From Spirochaetaceae bacterium (GTDB lineage Bacteria; Spirochaetota; Spirochaetia; SZUA-6; Bin103): a stretch of DNA of 41,718 nt. Location of the stretch: NCBI GenBank assembly GCA_028820215.1, contig JAPPKD010000073.1:1-41718 (forward strand), given 5' to 3'. The stretch's first letter is position 1. Every line of letters starts with the position of its first letter. Shown here piece by piece: positions 16,818-24,627 of this stretch. The notes under the pieces are model-generated. The model searched no databases. It was not told the origin of the DNA and saw only the letters and a program-made list of their open reading frames with translations. A program made the position numbers and the translations under genes.

Positions 16818-18059
16818 ATGGGCGACCCCAGCGACCTCGACCGCACCACAGGCTCTCCGAGCGACATCGAAGTAGCCCACCTGTACAAGATCTTCGGGCC
16901 GCGTCCGCAGGAAGTAATGGCGCAGGTCTCCGCTGGCGTGAGCAAGGAAGACATCCTCGACCGCACCGGCCATACGGTCGGGCTCGACGACGTGAACCTG
17001 CGCATCAGTGGAGCGGAGACCTTCGTGGTAATGGGGCTGTCCGGCAGCGGCAAGTCGACCTTCGTGCGCTGCGTGAACCGGCTCATCGATCCGACGGCAG
17101 GGCAGGTGCTGATCGACGGCGCCAACGTTGTGGAGATGGACGCCGCGGAGATCACGGAGCTGCGGCGCACCAGGATGAGCATGGTGTTCCAGAGCTTCGG
17201 ACTGCTCCCGCACCGCAACATCGTCCAGAACGTTGCGTACGGTCTGAGGGTCCGGGGTGTGCCCAAGGAGGAGCGGCTGGAGCAGGCCGCCCGGTGGATC
17301 GAGGTCGTCGGGCTGCAGGGCTACGAGCGCATGCGGCCGCGGCAGCTCTCCGGAGGCATGCAGCAACGGGTCGGTCTGGCTCGGGCGCTCTGCACCGACC
17401 CGGAGATCCTGTTGATGGACGAGCCGTTCAGCGCGCTGGACCCGCTGATCCGGCGTGACATGCAGGACGAGCTGGTCCGCCTGCAGCGCGACCTGCGCAA
17501 GACGATCGTGTTCATCACCCACGACCTGGACGAGGCGTTGCGCCTCGGCGACCACATCGCCATCCTCAAGGACGGGAAGGTGGTGCAGGTCGGTGCGCCC
17601 ATCGACATCATCACCAATCCGGCGGACGACTACGTCGCCGAGTTCGTGCGCGACGTCAACCGCGCGCGCGTCCTGACCGCCTGGGCGACGATGGAGAAGG
17701 TCACCGCGCTGGACGTAGACACCTCGCCCGACAAGGCGCTGGCTGAGACGAGCGGCAACGGCCGGAGAGTCGTGTTCGTGACCGAGGGGGACAGCCGTTA
17801 TCGCGGCTACGTCGAGGTCGACGACGTACCGGATGCCGTCGAGCGTGGCGACTCCGATCTCAGAAAGGTCCTGCGCGACAACGCCCCGACGGCCCTCGGC
17901 GACCAGTGCCTGGACGAGCTGCTGTCCGTCGTGGCCGACAGCAGCCGGCCGATCCCGGTGCTCGACCACGAACGCCGCCTGCTGGGAGAACTGACCCGCC
18001 AGAGAACGCTGTCCGCCCTTGCCGGCGACTGCGAGCTGGAGAGCCCGCCAAGCGAATAG
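16818..18059 (+). CDS. Glycine betaine ABC transporter ATP-binding protein (ProV/OpuAA type)
   Basis: A 413-residue ATPase. The frame is open upstream, but ATG 16818 gives the standard ProV N-terminus (EVAHLYKIFGPRP, then QEVMAQVSAGVSKEDILDRTG). Walker A is GLSGSGKST (73-81), the Q-loop MVFQSF, the ABC signature LSGGMQQR (177-184), Walker B ILLMDEP (197-203) and the switch histidine H235 in ITHDLDEA. Residues from about 285 form the C-terminal CBS-like regulatory domain, which in ProV/OpuA senses ionic strength; here it is shortened and divergent. With the two preceding genes it completes a betaine-type importer, suggesting life in salty conditions. Confidence 0.94.
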   Translation: MGDPSDLDRTTGSPSDIEVAHLYKIFGPRPQEVMAQVSAGVSKEDILDRTGHTVGLDDVNLRISGAETFVVMGLSGSGKSTFVRCVNRLIDPTAGQVLIDGANVVEMDAAEITELRRTRMSMVFQSFGLLPHRNIVQNVAYGLRVRGVPKEERLEQAARWIEVVGLQGYERMRPRQLSGGMQQRVGLARALCTDPEILLMDEPFSALDPLIRRDMQDELVRLQRDLRKTIVFITHDLDEALRLGDHIAILKDGKVVQVGAPIDIITNPADDYVAEFVRDVNRARVLTAWATMEKVTALDVDTSPDKALAETSGNGRRVVFVTEGDSRYRGYVEVDDVPDAVERGDSDLRKVLRDNAPTALGDQCLDELLSVVADSSRPIPVLDHERRLLGELTRQRTLSALAGDCELESPPSE

Positions 18060-18079
18060 CTCGTGCCACGGCTCACGAG
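18060..18079. terminator. Short inverted repeat between convergent genes
   Basis: CTCGTG and CACGAG pair across eight bases in the short gap between the converging ATPase and dioxygenase genes; it runs into the dioxygenase stop. It is a weak candidate for a shared terminator. Confidence 0.25.
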
Positions 18080-19380
18080 GGATCGGAGCCGCGCAGCCGT
18101 CGTGGTATCTCGACCGTGTCGACCTGCGCCCACGTGGCGGTGAGCTCGGCGACGCCGAAACCGGCCGGCATGTCCACGAATGAGTGGTGCATGCGCTCGG
18201 CCTGGAAGCCCGGCATGAAGCCTTCCTCGTCGCCGTTCAGCCGCGCTTCCATAGGGGCGAAGCGCCGCCACAGGAGCTCCGCCTCGTCCGGGGTGAACCG
18301 CTCCGCGAATCGTGGGCCGTAGTTCAAGGTGATCGGGTGCTGGGTGGCGCTGGACGCCGCGACCCGCTCCGGGACGGTGGACCGCAACTCCGGCCGCTTG
18401 CAGAGGCGGATGAACAGCGCCGCCTTGGTCAGGAACACCGTCTGCAGCAGCTTGCCCTTCTCCGCGACGCCGGGGCGCAGCGCGGCCAGCGCCCGGTCGT
18501 AGGCGGAAGCGTCGCCGGCCAGCGCCGCGCGCAGCGCCGCCTCCGTGCGGTCCTTCTTGATGTCGCTCGCGCGCCGCCAGCGCCGGAAGATCTCCTGCGC
18601 CGGCGGCTGCAGGTGATCGACGAACGGATCTTCCTCCCGCAGCGCGAACGGCGAGAAGCCGCCGTGCACGGTGCGGCGCAGCCTGGCGCTGTAGTTGCTG
18701 CCCCAGTGCAGGATCGGCGTGATGTAGACGACGCCGTCGCCGGCACGCAGATGGGTCTGTACGGCGTCCGGCAGCGGCCGGCGGTTGTCCTCCAGCAGCA
18801 GGCGGTTCTCCCGGTCCGTGTTCACGCGCACATGCGTGCCCGGCATGACCCACAGCACGTCGTCGTCGTACAGCGGGATGTTCCACTGGATGTAGGCCGG
18901 CCCGTTCTCCACGATGTCGTCGATGTAGCCGCGCAGGGGCGCGGTGTCGATCGGGTGGATGTCGCGGTGCCAGTTGGCCGGGCCGTGGTCGCGGACCGGG
19001 CTGCACATCATCATCAGCTCGGTGGCGCCCGCGTCCTCGACGCCCAGCAGGCGGTCGGCCACCGCGCGCAGCCGGTCGCGGGTCCAGATCTCGACCGCCG
19101 CCGCGCAGCTCCCGTCCACCTGCGCGCCCAGCTCGCGCGACAGGTGCAGTCGCGGCTGGCGCGCGGTCTCCCACATGCCGCCGGGAGGATCGCCGGGTTC
19201 GCGCTCGGCGGCCCACACAGCCCGCTGGCGCTCCACCAGAATCTCGTAGGCGCGGCGCACCTCGGGAAGCCGCGCCGGCTCGATCACCTCCGGAACGACC
19301 AGGTATCCCTCGCGGAGAAACCGGTCGCGATCGATGTCCGCGGCGAGACCGTTGCCCGCCGTGCCGTTACCTCCGGCCAT
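18073..19380 (-). CDS. Phytanoyl-CoA-dioxygenase-family protein
   Basis: A 435-residue Fe(II)/2-oxoglutarate oxygenase of the PhyH family. ATG 19380 is preceded by GGAGGAA at suitable spacing. FLREGYLVVPEVIEPARL is the usual N-terminal helix-strand. The iron site is intact: H138-R139-D140 in ANWHRDIHPID, and distal H225 in ITPILHWGSNYS. RLRRTVHGGF provides the 2-oxoglutarate arginine. VLWVMPGTHVRVN and THLRAGDGVVYI are core cupin strands. The C-terminal 170 residues are an extra helical part not found in minimal PhyH proteins. It lies 79 bases downstream of a co-directional sulfatase gene, so the two are probably co-transcribed and may treat the same sulfated or alkylated substrate. Confidence 0.88.
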   Translation of the reverse strand: MAGGNGTAGNGLAADIDRDRFLREGYLVVPEVIEPARLPEVRRAYEILVERQRAVWAAEREPGDPPGGMWETARQPRLHLSRELGAQVDGSCAAAVEIWTRDRLRAVADRLLGVEDAGATELMMMCSPVRDHGPANWHRDIHPIDTAPLRGYIDDIVENGPAYIQWNIPLYDDDVLWVMPGTHVRVNTDRENRLLLEDNRRPLPDAVQTHLRAGDGVVYITPILHWGSNYSARLRRTVHGGFSPFALREEDPFVDHLQPPAQEIFRRWRRASDIKKDRTEAALRAALAGDASAYDRALAALRPGVAEKGKLLQTVFLTKAALFIRLCKRPELRSTVPERVAASSATQHPITLNYGPRFAERFTPDEAELLWRRFAPMEARLNGDEEGFMPGFQAERMHHSFVDMPAGFGVAELTATWAQVDTVEIPRRLRGSDPS

Positions 19381-19459
19381 GGCTCACTTCCTCCTCGGTC
19401 CGTGTCGATTCGTCATGATCGGGCCGGCTTCCACCAGCCGGAAGCGGCGATCGTGCTGC

Positions 19460-20887
19460 TCACGACCACCGATGCAGTTGCTCCCGTAGCCCGTCCCTGA
19501 TCCGCCGGTGTGCGCCGTCCGACCACAGGTCGTCGAGCTCGTCGGCATCGGCCTCCAGGTCGAAGAGCTGCCCCTCGCCCGTGCCCGGATACTCGACCAG
19601 CTTGTAGCGCTCGTCGCGCACCATCAGCAGGTGCCCGACCGTCTGCAGCATGGAGCTGGCGCCGTGCTCGGAATGGACGTAGCGCCGCCGCGCCGCGTCC
19701 GCGCGCCCCTGCAGGTGCGGCAGCAGCGACAGGGCGTCCATCTTCGCCGTCGGCGCGGCGCCGGCCAGCTCCAGCACCGTGGGGGCGATGTCGAACCCCT
19801 GCGTCAGGGCGTCGCAGGCGCGGCCCCCGTGGAAGCGTTCGGGGCTCCACACCACCAGCGGCACCCGCACCGACGAGTCGTACATGTTCCACTTCTCGAC
19901 CAGGCCGTGGTCGCCCAGGCAGTCGCCGTGATCGGAGGTGAAGATCACCGCCGCGTCGTCCAGCAGTCCACGCCCTTCCAGGCGCTCCAGGATGCCGCCG
20001 ACCTGTTCGTCGATCATGGTCATGTTGGCCAGGTAGTAGGCGCGCTGCCGGTGGCGCTGCTCGGCCGCGGGCAGAGCATCGAAGGCGATGGAGTCGACCA
20101 TGCGCTCGACCAGGCGGGCGCGCAGCGCGTGCAGGGTCGACGGCTGCCGGTCGATCTCCGCCTGCGTAGCCGGCAGGATGGGCAGCTCCCGCTCCAGGTA
20201 CGGCCGCGCGTAGCGCTCGATCGGGTCGTAGGGCGGATGCGGGCCGGGAAAGCCGATCTGCAGGAACAGCGGCTCGTCGCCCATGTCCGGCGCACGGTCG
20301 ATCCAGCGCCGCGCCAGCTCCCCCACGAACACGTCGGGATGCAGCTCCTCCGGCAGCCGCCACTCGAAGGCGCCCTGCCGTTCGGCCACGTCCGGCCACG
20401 CCTGGTAGAACGGCTTCTCCGGACGCTGCAGGCCGCGCACGGCCAGCGCCTTGTCCCACTCGTCGTCGCACACGTGCGGGTTGCCGCTACGCAGCGGCTC
20501 CGCACGGCCGCGCTGCTTGTTCTCCACCACGAACCGCTCGTGGAAGCCGTGCATCTCCGCGTGCGGATCGGCGTGCATCTTGCCGACGCTCACGCAGTGA
20601 TAGCCGGCCGCACGCAGGTCGTGCACCCAGGTGCGGGGCCACGGGTCGCTGTTGCGCAGCGCGCCGGCGTTGGGCGGGTAGAAGCCCGTGAACAGGCTGG
20701 CGCGCGACGGCCCGCACGACGGCCCGGTCACGTGGCACTGCGAGAAGCTCACTCCCTCGCGCACCAGCCGGTCGAGGTGTGGCGTGTCGACGTGGGGATA
20801 CCCCAGCGCGCCGATCGTCTCGTAGCGCTGCTGATCGGTGATGATCAGGATGATGTTGGGGCGGCGGGCTCGGTCCGCGGTGCTCAT
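19460..20887 (-). CDS. Sulfatase (type I, Cys-type)
   Basis: A 475-residue sulfatase of the alkaline-phosphatase superfamily. The active-site signature is C58-G-P-S-R followed by ASLFTG, whose cysteine is converted to formylglycine by a maturation enzyme that is not in this window. Metal-site elements are visible in NIILIITDQQR (D18) and IFTSDHGDCLGDHGLVEKW. GYHCVSVGKMH is the usual lysine-containing strand. No signal peptide is found, so it is predicted to be cytoplasmic unless the start lies elsewhere. The start ATG 20887 is divergent from proS with 66 bases between. It is followed by a PhyH-type dioxygenase gene, a pairing suited to breakdown of sulfated organic compounds. Confidence 0.92.
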   Translation of the reverse strand: MSTADRARRPNIILIITDQQRYETIGALGYPHVDTPHLDRLVREGVSFSQCHVTGPSCGPSRASLFTGFYPPNAGALRNSDPWPRTWVHDLRAAGYHCVSVGKMHADPHAEMHGFHERFVVENKQRGRAEPLRSGNPHVCDDEWDKALAVRGLQRPEKPFYQAWPDVAERQGAFEWRLPEELHPDVFVGELARRWIDRAPDMGDEPLFLQIGFPGPHPPYDPIERYARPYLERELPILPATQAEIDRQPSTLHALRARLVERMVDSIAFDALPAAEQRHRQRAYYLANMTMIDEQVGGILERLEGRGLLDDAAVIFTSDHGDCLGDHGLVEKWNMYDSSVRVPLVVWSPERFHGGRACDALTQGFDIAPTVLELAGAAPTAKMDALSLLPHLQGRADAARRRYVHSEHGASSMLQTVGHLLMVRDERYKLVEYPGTGEGQLFDLEADADELDDLWSDGAHRRIRDGLREQLHRWS

Positions 20888-20953
20888 CGACGACAGCTTC
20901 GCCCGTGCAGCCTTTTTCTTCCAGCATCGACCCGATAGGCTGCCGCAACGAAC

Positions 20954-22492
20954 ATGGCAAAGGGAAAATCAACACGGACGGCGATCTCCCCGACCCGCGC
21001 CGAGAACTACGCGGAGTGGTATCAGCAGGTGGTGCGCGCCGCCGACCTGGCGGAGCTGTCGCCGGTGCGCGGCTGCATGGTGATCAAGCCGTGGGGCTAC
21101 GCGCTGTGGGAGAACATGCAGCGCGTGCTCGACGGCATGTTCAAGGACACCGGCCACACCAACGCCTACTTCCCGCTGTTCATCCCGCTGCGCTACCTGG
21201 AGCGCGAGGCCGAGCACATCGAGGGGTTCGCCAAGGAGTGCGCGGTGGTGACCCACCACCGCCTGGAGCCGGGCCCGGAGGGCGGGCTGGTGCCGGCGGG
21301 CGAGCTGGACGAGCCGTACGTCGTGCGGCCCACCAGCGAGACGATCATCGGCGAGATGTACGCCAAGTGGGTGCAGTCCTACCGGGACCTGCCGATCCTG
21401 ATCAACCAGTGGGCGAATGTCGTCCGCTGGGAGCTGCGCCCTCGCCTGTTCCTGCGCACCGCCGAGTTCCTGTGGCAGGAAGGCCACACGGTCCACGCCA
21501 CCGCCGGGGAGGCCGTCGAGGAGACCCTGCGCATGCTCGGCGTCTATGCGGACTTCGCCGAGCAGTACATGGCCATGCCGGTGCTGCGCGGCGAGAAGAC
21601 CGTGGGGGAGCGCTTCCCCGGCGCGGTCAACACCTACGCCATCGAGGCGATGATGCAGGACCGCAAGGCGCTGCAGGCCGGCACCTCCCACTTCCTGGGG
21701 CAGAACTTCGCCAAGGCGTGCGACATCAGCTTCAGCGACCGCGACGGCGCGCTGGTGCACGCCTGGACCACCTCGTGGGGGGTGTCCACGCGGCTGGTCG
21801 GCGGCCTGATCATGACGCACGGCGACGACGACGGCGTCGTGCTGCCGCCGCGCCTGGCGCCGCAGCAGGTGGTGATTCTGCCGATCTACAAGGACGCCGA
21901 GCAACGCAGCGCGGTGCTCGGCGCCTGCGACGCGCTGAAGCGCGAACTGGCGGAACCCCGCTACGCCGGTGAACCGATGCGTGTCCAGATCGACGACCGC
22001 GATTTGCGCGGCGGCGAGAAGAACTGGCACCACGTCAAGCGCGGCGTGCCCATCCGCGTCGAGATCGGGCCGCGCGACCTGGACGCCGGCGTGGTGTCGG
22101 TGGCGCGCCGCGATCAGCCGCCTCGCGAGCGGCAGTCGCTGCCGCGGGAGCGCTTCGCCGCCGAGGCGCCCGCGGTGCTCGGCCAGATCCAGGACGGCCT
22201 GCTGGAGCGCGCGCGCGCGTTCCGCGACGGCCACACCGAGCGAGTCGAGGACCTGGGAGCGTTCGAGGACTACTTCCGGGACGAGGAGCGCTCCGGCTTC
22301 GCCATCGCCCCCATGGCCGCCGAGGCCGAGGAAGACGGCGCGTCCCAGGAGCTGCTGAAGCGGCTGAAGATCACCCCGCGCTGCATCCTGGGCACGGCGA
22401 GCGATGACGGAGTCGCCGCGCCGGCCGGCCGGCCGTGCGCCTTCACCGGCGCGCTCGGCGCAGCGGACGTGGTGTTCGCCCGCTCGTACTGA
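20954..22492 (+). CDS. proS: Prolyl-tRNA synthetase, archaeal/eukaryotic type (ProS type 3)
   Basis: A 512-residue class II aminoacyl-tRNA synthetase that charges tRNA-Pro. It is the eukaryote/archaeon-like form without the bacterial editing insertion. Signs are the short N-terminus ENYAEWYQQVVRAADLAELS, VIKPWGYALWENMQ, VRPTSETIIGEMYAKWVQSY, the class II motif 2 region NVVRWELRPRLFLRTAEF, and motif 3 GGLIMTHGDDDGVVLPPRLA. An anticodon-binding domain (from about residue 300) follows, then a C-terminal domain ending in the tyrosine typical of the type. In the C-terminal zinc domain only one cysteine pair remains (RCILG... and RPCAF); the first pair is not seen. This type occurs in several bacterial lineages including spirochaetes. 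Confidence 0.95.
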   Translation: MAKGKSTRTAISPTRAENYAEWYQQVVRAADLAELSPVRGCMVIKPWGYALWENMQRVLDGMFKDTGHTNAYFPLFIPLRYLEREAEHIEGFAKECAVVTHHRLEPGPEGGLVPAGELDEPYVVRPTSETIIGEMYAKWVQSYRDLPILINQWANVVRWELRPRLFLRTAEFLWQEGHTVHATAGEAVEETLRMLGVYADFAEQYMAMPVLRGEKTVGERFPGAVNTYAIEAMMQDRKALQAGTSHFLGQNFAKACDISFSDRDGALVHAWTTSWGVSTRLVGGLIMTHGDDDGVVLPPRLAPQQVVILPIYKDAEQRSAVLGACDALKRELAEPRYAGEPMRVQIDDRDLRGGEKNWHHVKRGVPIRVEIGPRDLDAGVVSVARRDQPPRERQSLPRERFAAEAPAVLGQIQDGLLERARAFRDGHTERVEDLGAFEDYFRDEERSGFAIAPMAAEAEEDGASQELLKRLKITPRCILGTASDDGVAAPAGRPCAFTGALGAADVVFARSY

Positions 22493-22583
22493 GTCGCCCT
22501 GACGCTGCGCAACTCAGGCCGCAGGCTCGTGGCCTCGGCACCGGGACACGGCTGCCGAACGGTCCTTAACAACCTTCGTAGAC

Positions 22584-22612
22584 TTGACTTAAATCATTTA
22601 TCTTATGATACT
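22584..22612 (+). promoter_or_regulatory. Promoter predicted to give a leaderless mRNA
   Basis: TTGACT (22584-22589), a 17-base spacer and GATACT (22607-22612) lie in an AT-rich patch within GC-rich DNA. The -10 box ends six bases before the ATG at 22619, so transcription should begin at or next to the start codon. No Shine-Dalgarno precedes the ATG. TATGAT at 22604-22609 is an alternative -10 with a poor 14-base spacer. Confidence 0.5.
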
Positions 22613-22618
22613 TACATC

Positions 22619-23908
22619 ATGTTCACGCACTCCTCGCACGCCGCGGTCACCTCCACCGTCGCCGGCCTGTCGGACGACCAGTTGCTGGAGCAGACCCGCA
22701 AGCTCGCAAGCCTTGACCACCAGATCCATGTCTTCGTCATCGATCACCTGTGCGAGATCGAAGCTCGCCGGGCCTACCTGGACCGCGGCTTCTCCAGCCT
22801 GTTCGACTACGTGAAGCGCGGGCTCGGTTACACCGACGCCTCCACGTGGCGGCGGATCGGCGCCATGAAGCTGTGCGCGCGGCTCGACGGCGTGCGCGAG
22901 CGGCTCTGGGACGGCTCGCTCACCCTGGACGCGGCTGCCCAGTTGCAGGCCGCCTTCGAGCGGCGGGAGCGAGAGCGATCGCGCCAGACGCGCGGGGCCG
23001 GGACCGTGGCCGGCTCGGCTCTGCGGCCGGACGGCTCGGCGCGGCCGGTGCGCGCACCGTCGGCCCAGGGGAATCCGGCGCCGAAACCAAGCCCGGGACC
23101 GGTGCTGGACCTGTCGGCGCAGCAGGCGCTCGTGGACCAGGCGGTCGGCAAGAGCACGCGCGAGGTGGCGCAGATGCTGGCCGACGTGGATCCCGCGCTG
23201 GCGGTGCCGGCCGATCGGATGCGGCCGATGGGCCAGGGGCGCTGGGAGCTCAAGGCGGTCATCGACGCGGAGTGTCAGCGCGGGCTGGAGCAACTCCGGG
23301 GACTGCTCTCGCACATCGATCCGCGCATGACGCTCGGGCAGCTCGTGGAACGGCTGGTCCGCGAAGGCCTCGACCGCCACGATCCGGCTCGTCCGCCGCG
23401 CCGTAGCCGTGCCCGCAGCGCTGCCGCGGGCGCCGACCGACCTCCGACAACTCAGCAGAGGGCGAGCTCCGACGGGGCTGCCGCGTCGGAGCCGAAGCGG
23501 GCCGCCACGCGCGCGGAGGCAAGGACTACGGCGGCGAAGACGCAGCCGGCAGGCTCATGCCGCGGCGTGCCGTCACCGGCGCAGCGACCCGCGCAGGTGG
23601 CCGGCGCCGACAGCATGCCCGCAAACAGGCGGCTGAACGCCGACCGCCGCACCACTTCTGCGCCGAAGACGGGGCGGGGCTCGGACGGTCGGGCGCCGTC
23701 CGCAGAAAGCCGACGGCACGGGCCACCGACATCCTCACTTCGGCGCCGAAGGAAGCTGCATGACCGCCCATGTGAGCGTCGTGGACGCGCCGCGCAACAT
23801 CGTCAGCCGTCGATCGCCACCCGAACTCCAGGCGACCCAGGTGCCGCCCAACCCGCTCGCGCCGGACGCGAAGCGTCTCAATGCTGTCTATTAATTAATC
23901 TTCATTAA
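22619..23908 (+). CDS. HNH-endonuclease-family-like protein lacking a recognisable HNH end
   Basis: A 429-residue frame. Residues 1-113 (LSDDQLLEQTRKLASLDHQIHVFVIDH, taken from 18-44, and onward to AYLDRGFSSLFDYVKRGLGY and WRRIGAMKLCARLDGVR) and about 165-255 (VGKSTREVAQMLADV and GRWELKAVIDAECQRGLEQL) match the N-terminal and middle parts of a multicopy bacterial HNH-nuclease family. The remaining 170 residues are Arg/Ala/Ser/Pro-rich and lack the expected CxxC/HH nuclease motif. Neither other forward frame restores it, so the nuclease end seems lost or decayed. ATG 22619 is chosen because the homology begins right after it and the promoter abuts it. Likely a degenerate or nuclease-less member. 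Confidence 0.6.
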   Translation: MFTHSSHAAVTSTVAGLSDDQLLEQTRKLASLDHQIHVFVIDHLCEIEARRAYLDRGFSSLFDYVKRGLGYTDASTWRRIGAMKLCARLDGVRERLWDGSLTLDAAAQLQAAFERRERERSRQTRGAGTVAGSALRPDGSARPVRAPSAQGNPAPKPSPGPVLDLSAQQALVDQAVGKSTREVAQMLADVDPALAVPADRMRPMGQGRWELKAVIDAECQRGLEQLRGLLSHIDPRMTLGQLVERLVREGLDRHDPARPPRRSRARSAAAGADRPPTTQQRASSDGAAASEPKRAATRAEARTTAAKTQPAGSCRGVPSPAQRPAQVAGADSMPANRRLNADRRTTSAPKTGRGSDGRAPSAESRRHGPPTSSLRRRRKLHDRPCERRGRAAQHRQPSIATRTPGDPGAAQPARAGREASQCCLLINLH

Positions 23909-24150
23909 CATTATATTTCAATATAAATTCCCCTCCCTTCGCCGCCTCGTTATCCGAAGATGGGTTGGTTCCGCATCCTCCGGTTGGATCTCGCGACCTC
24001 CATAACTGCCCGAAAATGACTCCGCCGATCCCGGATGTTCCTGGACTACTTGACGCCGGGCGTTTGCGGACGATCATTGGCGGTAGGTGAGCGTGCCGGC
24101 TTCCGGACCTCCGACTCCGGGCGCGCCACCGGAGCGAGGGAGGAAACGCG
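23909..24150. other. AT-rich to GC-rich intergenic region upstream of the cox operon
   Basis: The first 40 bases are strongly AT-rich (ATATTTCAATATAAAT and similar), unlike the surroundings, and could hold a promoter. The remainder is ordinary GC-rich sequence. TTGACG at 24050 followed by a poor -10 at 24072 is a weak candidate promoter. A good Shine-Dalgarno (GAGGGAGGAAA) immediately precedes coxS. No riboswitch fold could be recognised. Confidence 0.4.
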
Positions 24151-24618
24151 ATGGCTGAATCGGTCACCATGACGGTCAACGGCCGTACATCAGAACACCA
24201 GGTGGAAGCACGGCGACTGCTCGTGCACCATCTGCGCGACGAGTTGCGCCTGACCGGCACGCACGTCGGTTGCGACACGTCGAGCTGCGGAGCGTGCACG
24301 GCGATCGTGGACGGCAAGGCCGTCAAGACCTGCACCATGCTGGCCGTGCAGGCCGACGGCGCCGACATCACCACGATCGAGGGACTGGCCGACAACGGCA
24401 CCCTGCATCCGCTGCAGGAGGCGTTCCGTGAGGAGCACGGCCTGCAGTGCGGGTTCTGCACCCCCGGCATGATCATGACGGCGGTCGACCTGCTGGAGCG
24501 CAACGACACGCCGAGCGAGGCGGAGATCCGCCACGCGCTGGAAGGCAACTACTGCCGGTGTACCGGCTATCACAACATCGTCCGGGCCGTGCAGCGCGCT
24601 GCCGGTACCCTGACGTAG
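24151..24618 (+). CDS. coxS: CO-dehydrogenase-like/xanthine-dehydrogenase-family (2Fe-2S) small subunit
   Basis: A 155-residue iron-sulfur subunit that passes electrons from the molybdenum site to the flavin. All eight cluster cysteines are present: C41, C46, C49 and C61 for the plant-ferredoxin-type cluster, and C100, C103, C135 and C137 for the helical-domain cluster, with [10 protein letters not shown] and [10 protein letters not shown] as family signatures. The ATG at 24151 follows a strong GAGGGAGGAAA. Nine bases separate it from the large subunit gene. The gene name reflects family membership; the true substrate may be CO, an aldehyde or an N-heterocycle. Confidence 0.93.
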   Translation: MAESVTMTVNGRTSEHQVEARRLLVHHLRDELRLTGTHVGCDTSSCGACTAIVDGKAVKTCTMLAVQADGADITTIEGLADNGTLHPLQEAFREEHGLQCGFCTPGMIMTAVDLLERNDTPSEAEIRHALEGNYCRCTGYHNIVRAVQRAAGTLT

Positions 24619-24627
24619 GAGGCGGTC

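Noticed and set aside
16921..17041. Betaine ATPase read as starting further upstream in a long open frame
   Set aside because: The upstream part overlaps the permease gene and is not protein-like; ATG 16818 gives the standard ProV N-terminus.
23760..23894. A 44-codon frame (MTAHVSVVDAPRN...) at the end of the HNH-like gene
   Set aside because: It is short, overlaps the HNH-like frame, has no ribosome site, and matches nothing I know; possibly a decayed tail.
23909..24150. Possible molybdenum-cofactor riboswitch ahead of coxS
   Set aside because: The location is suggestive, but no conserved stem-loop pattern could be recognised by eye.
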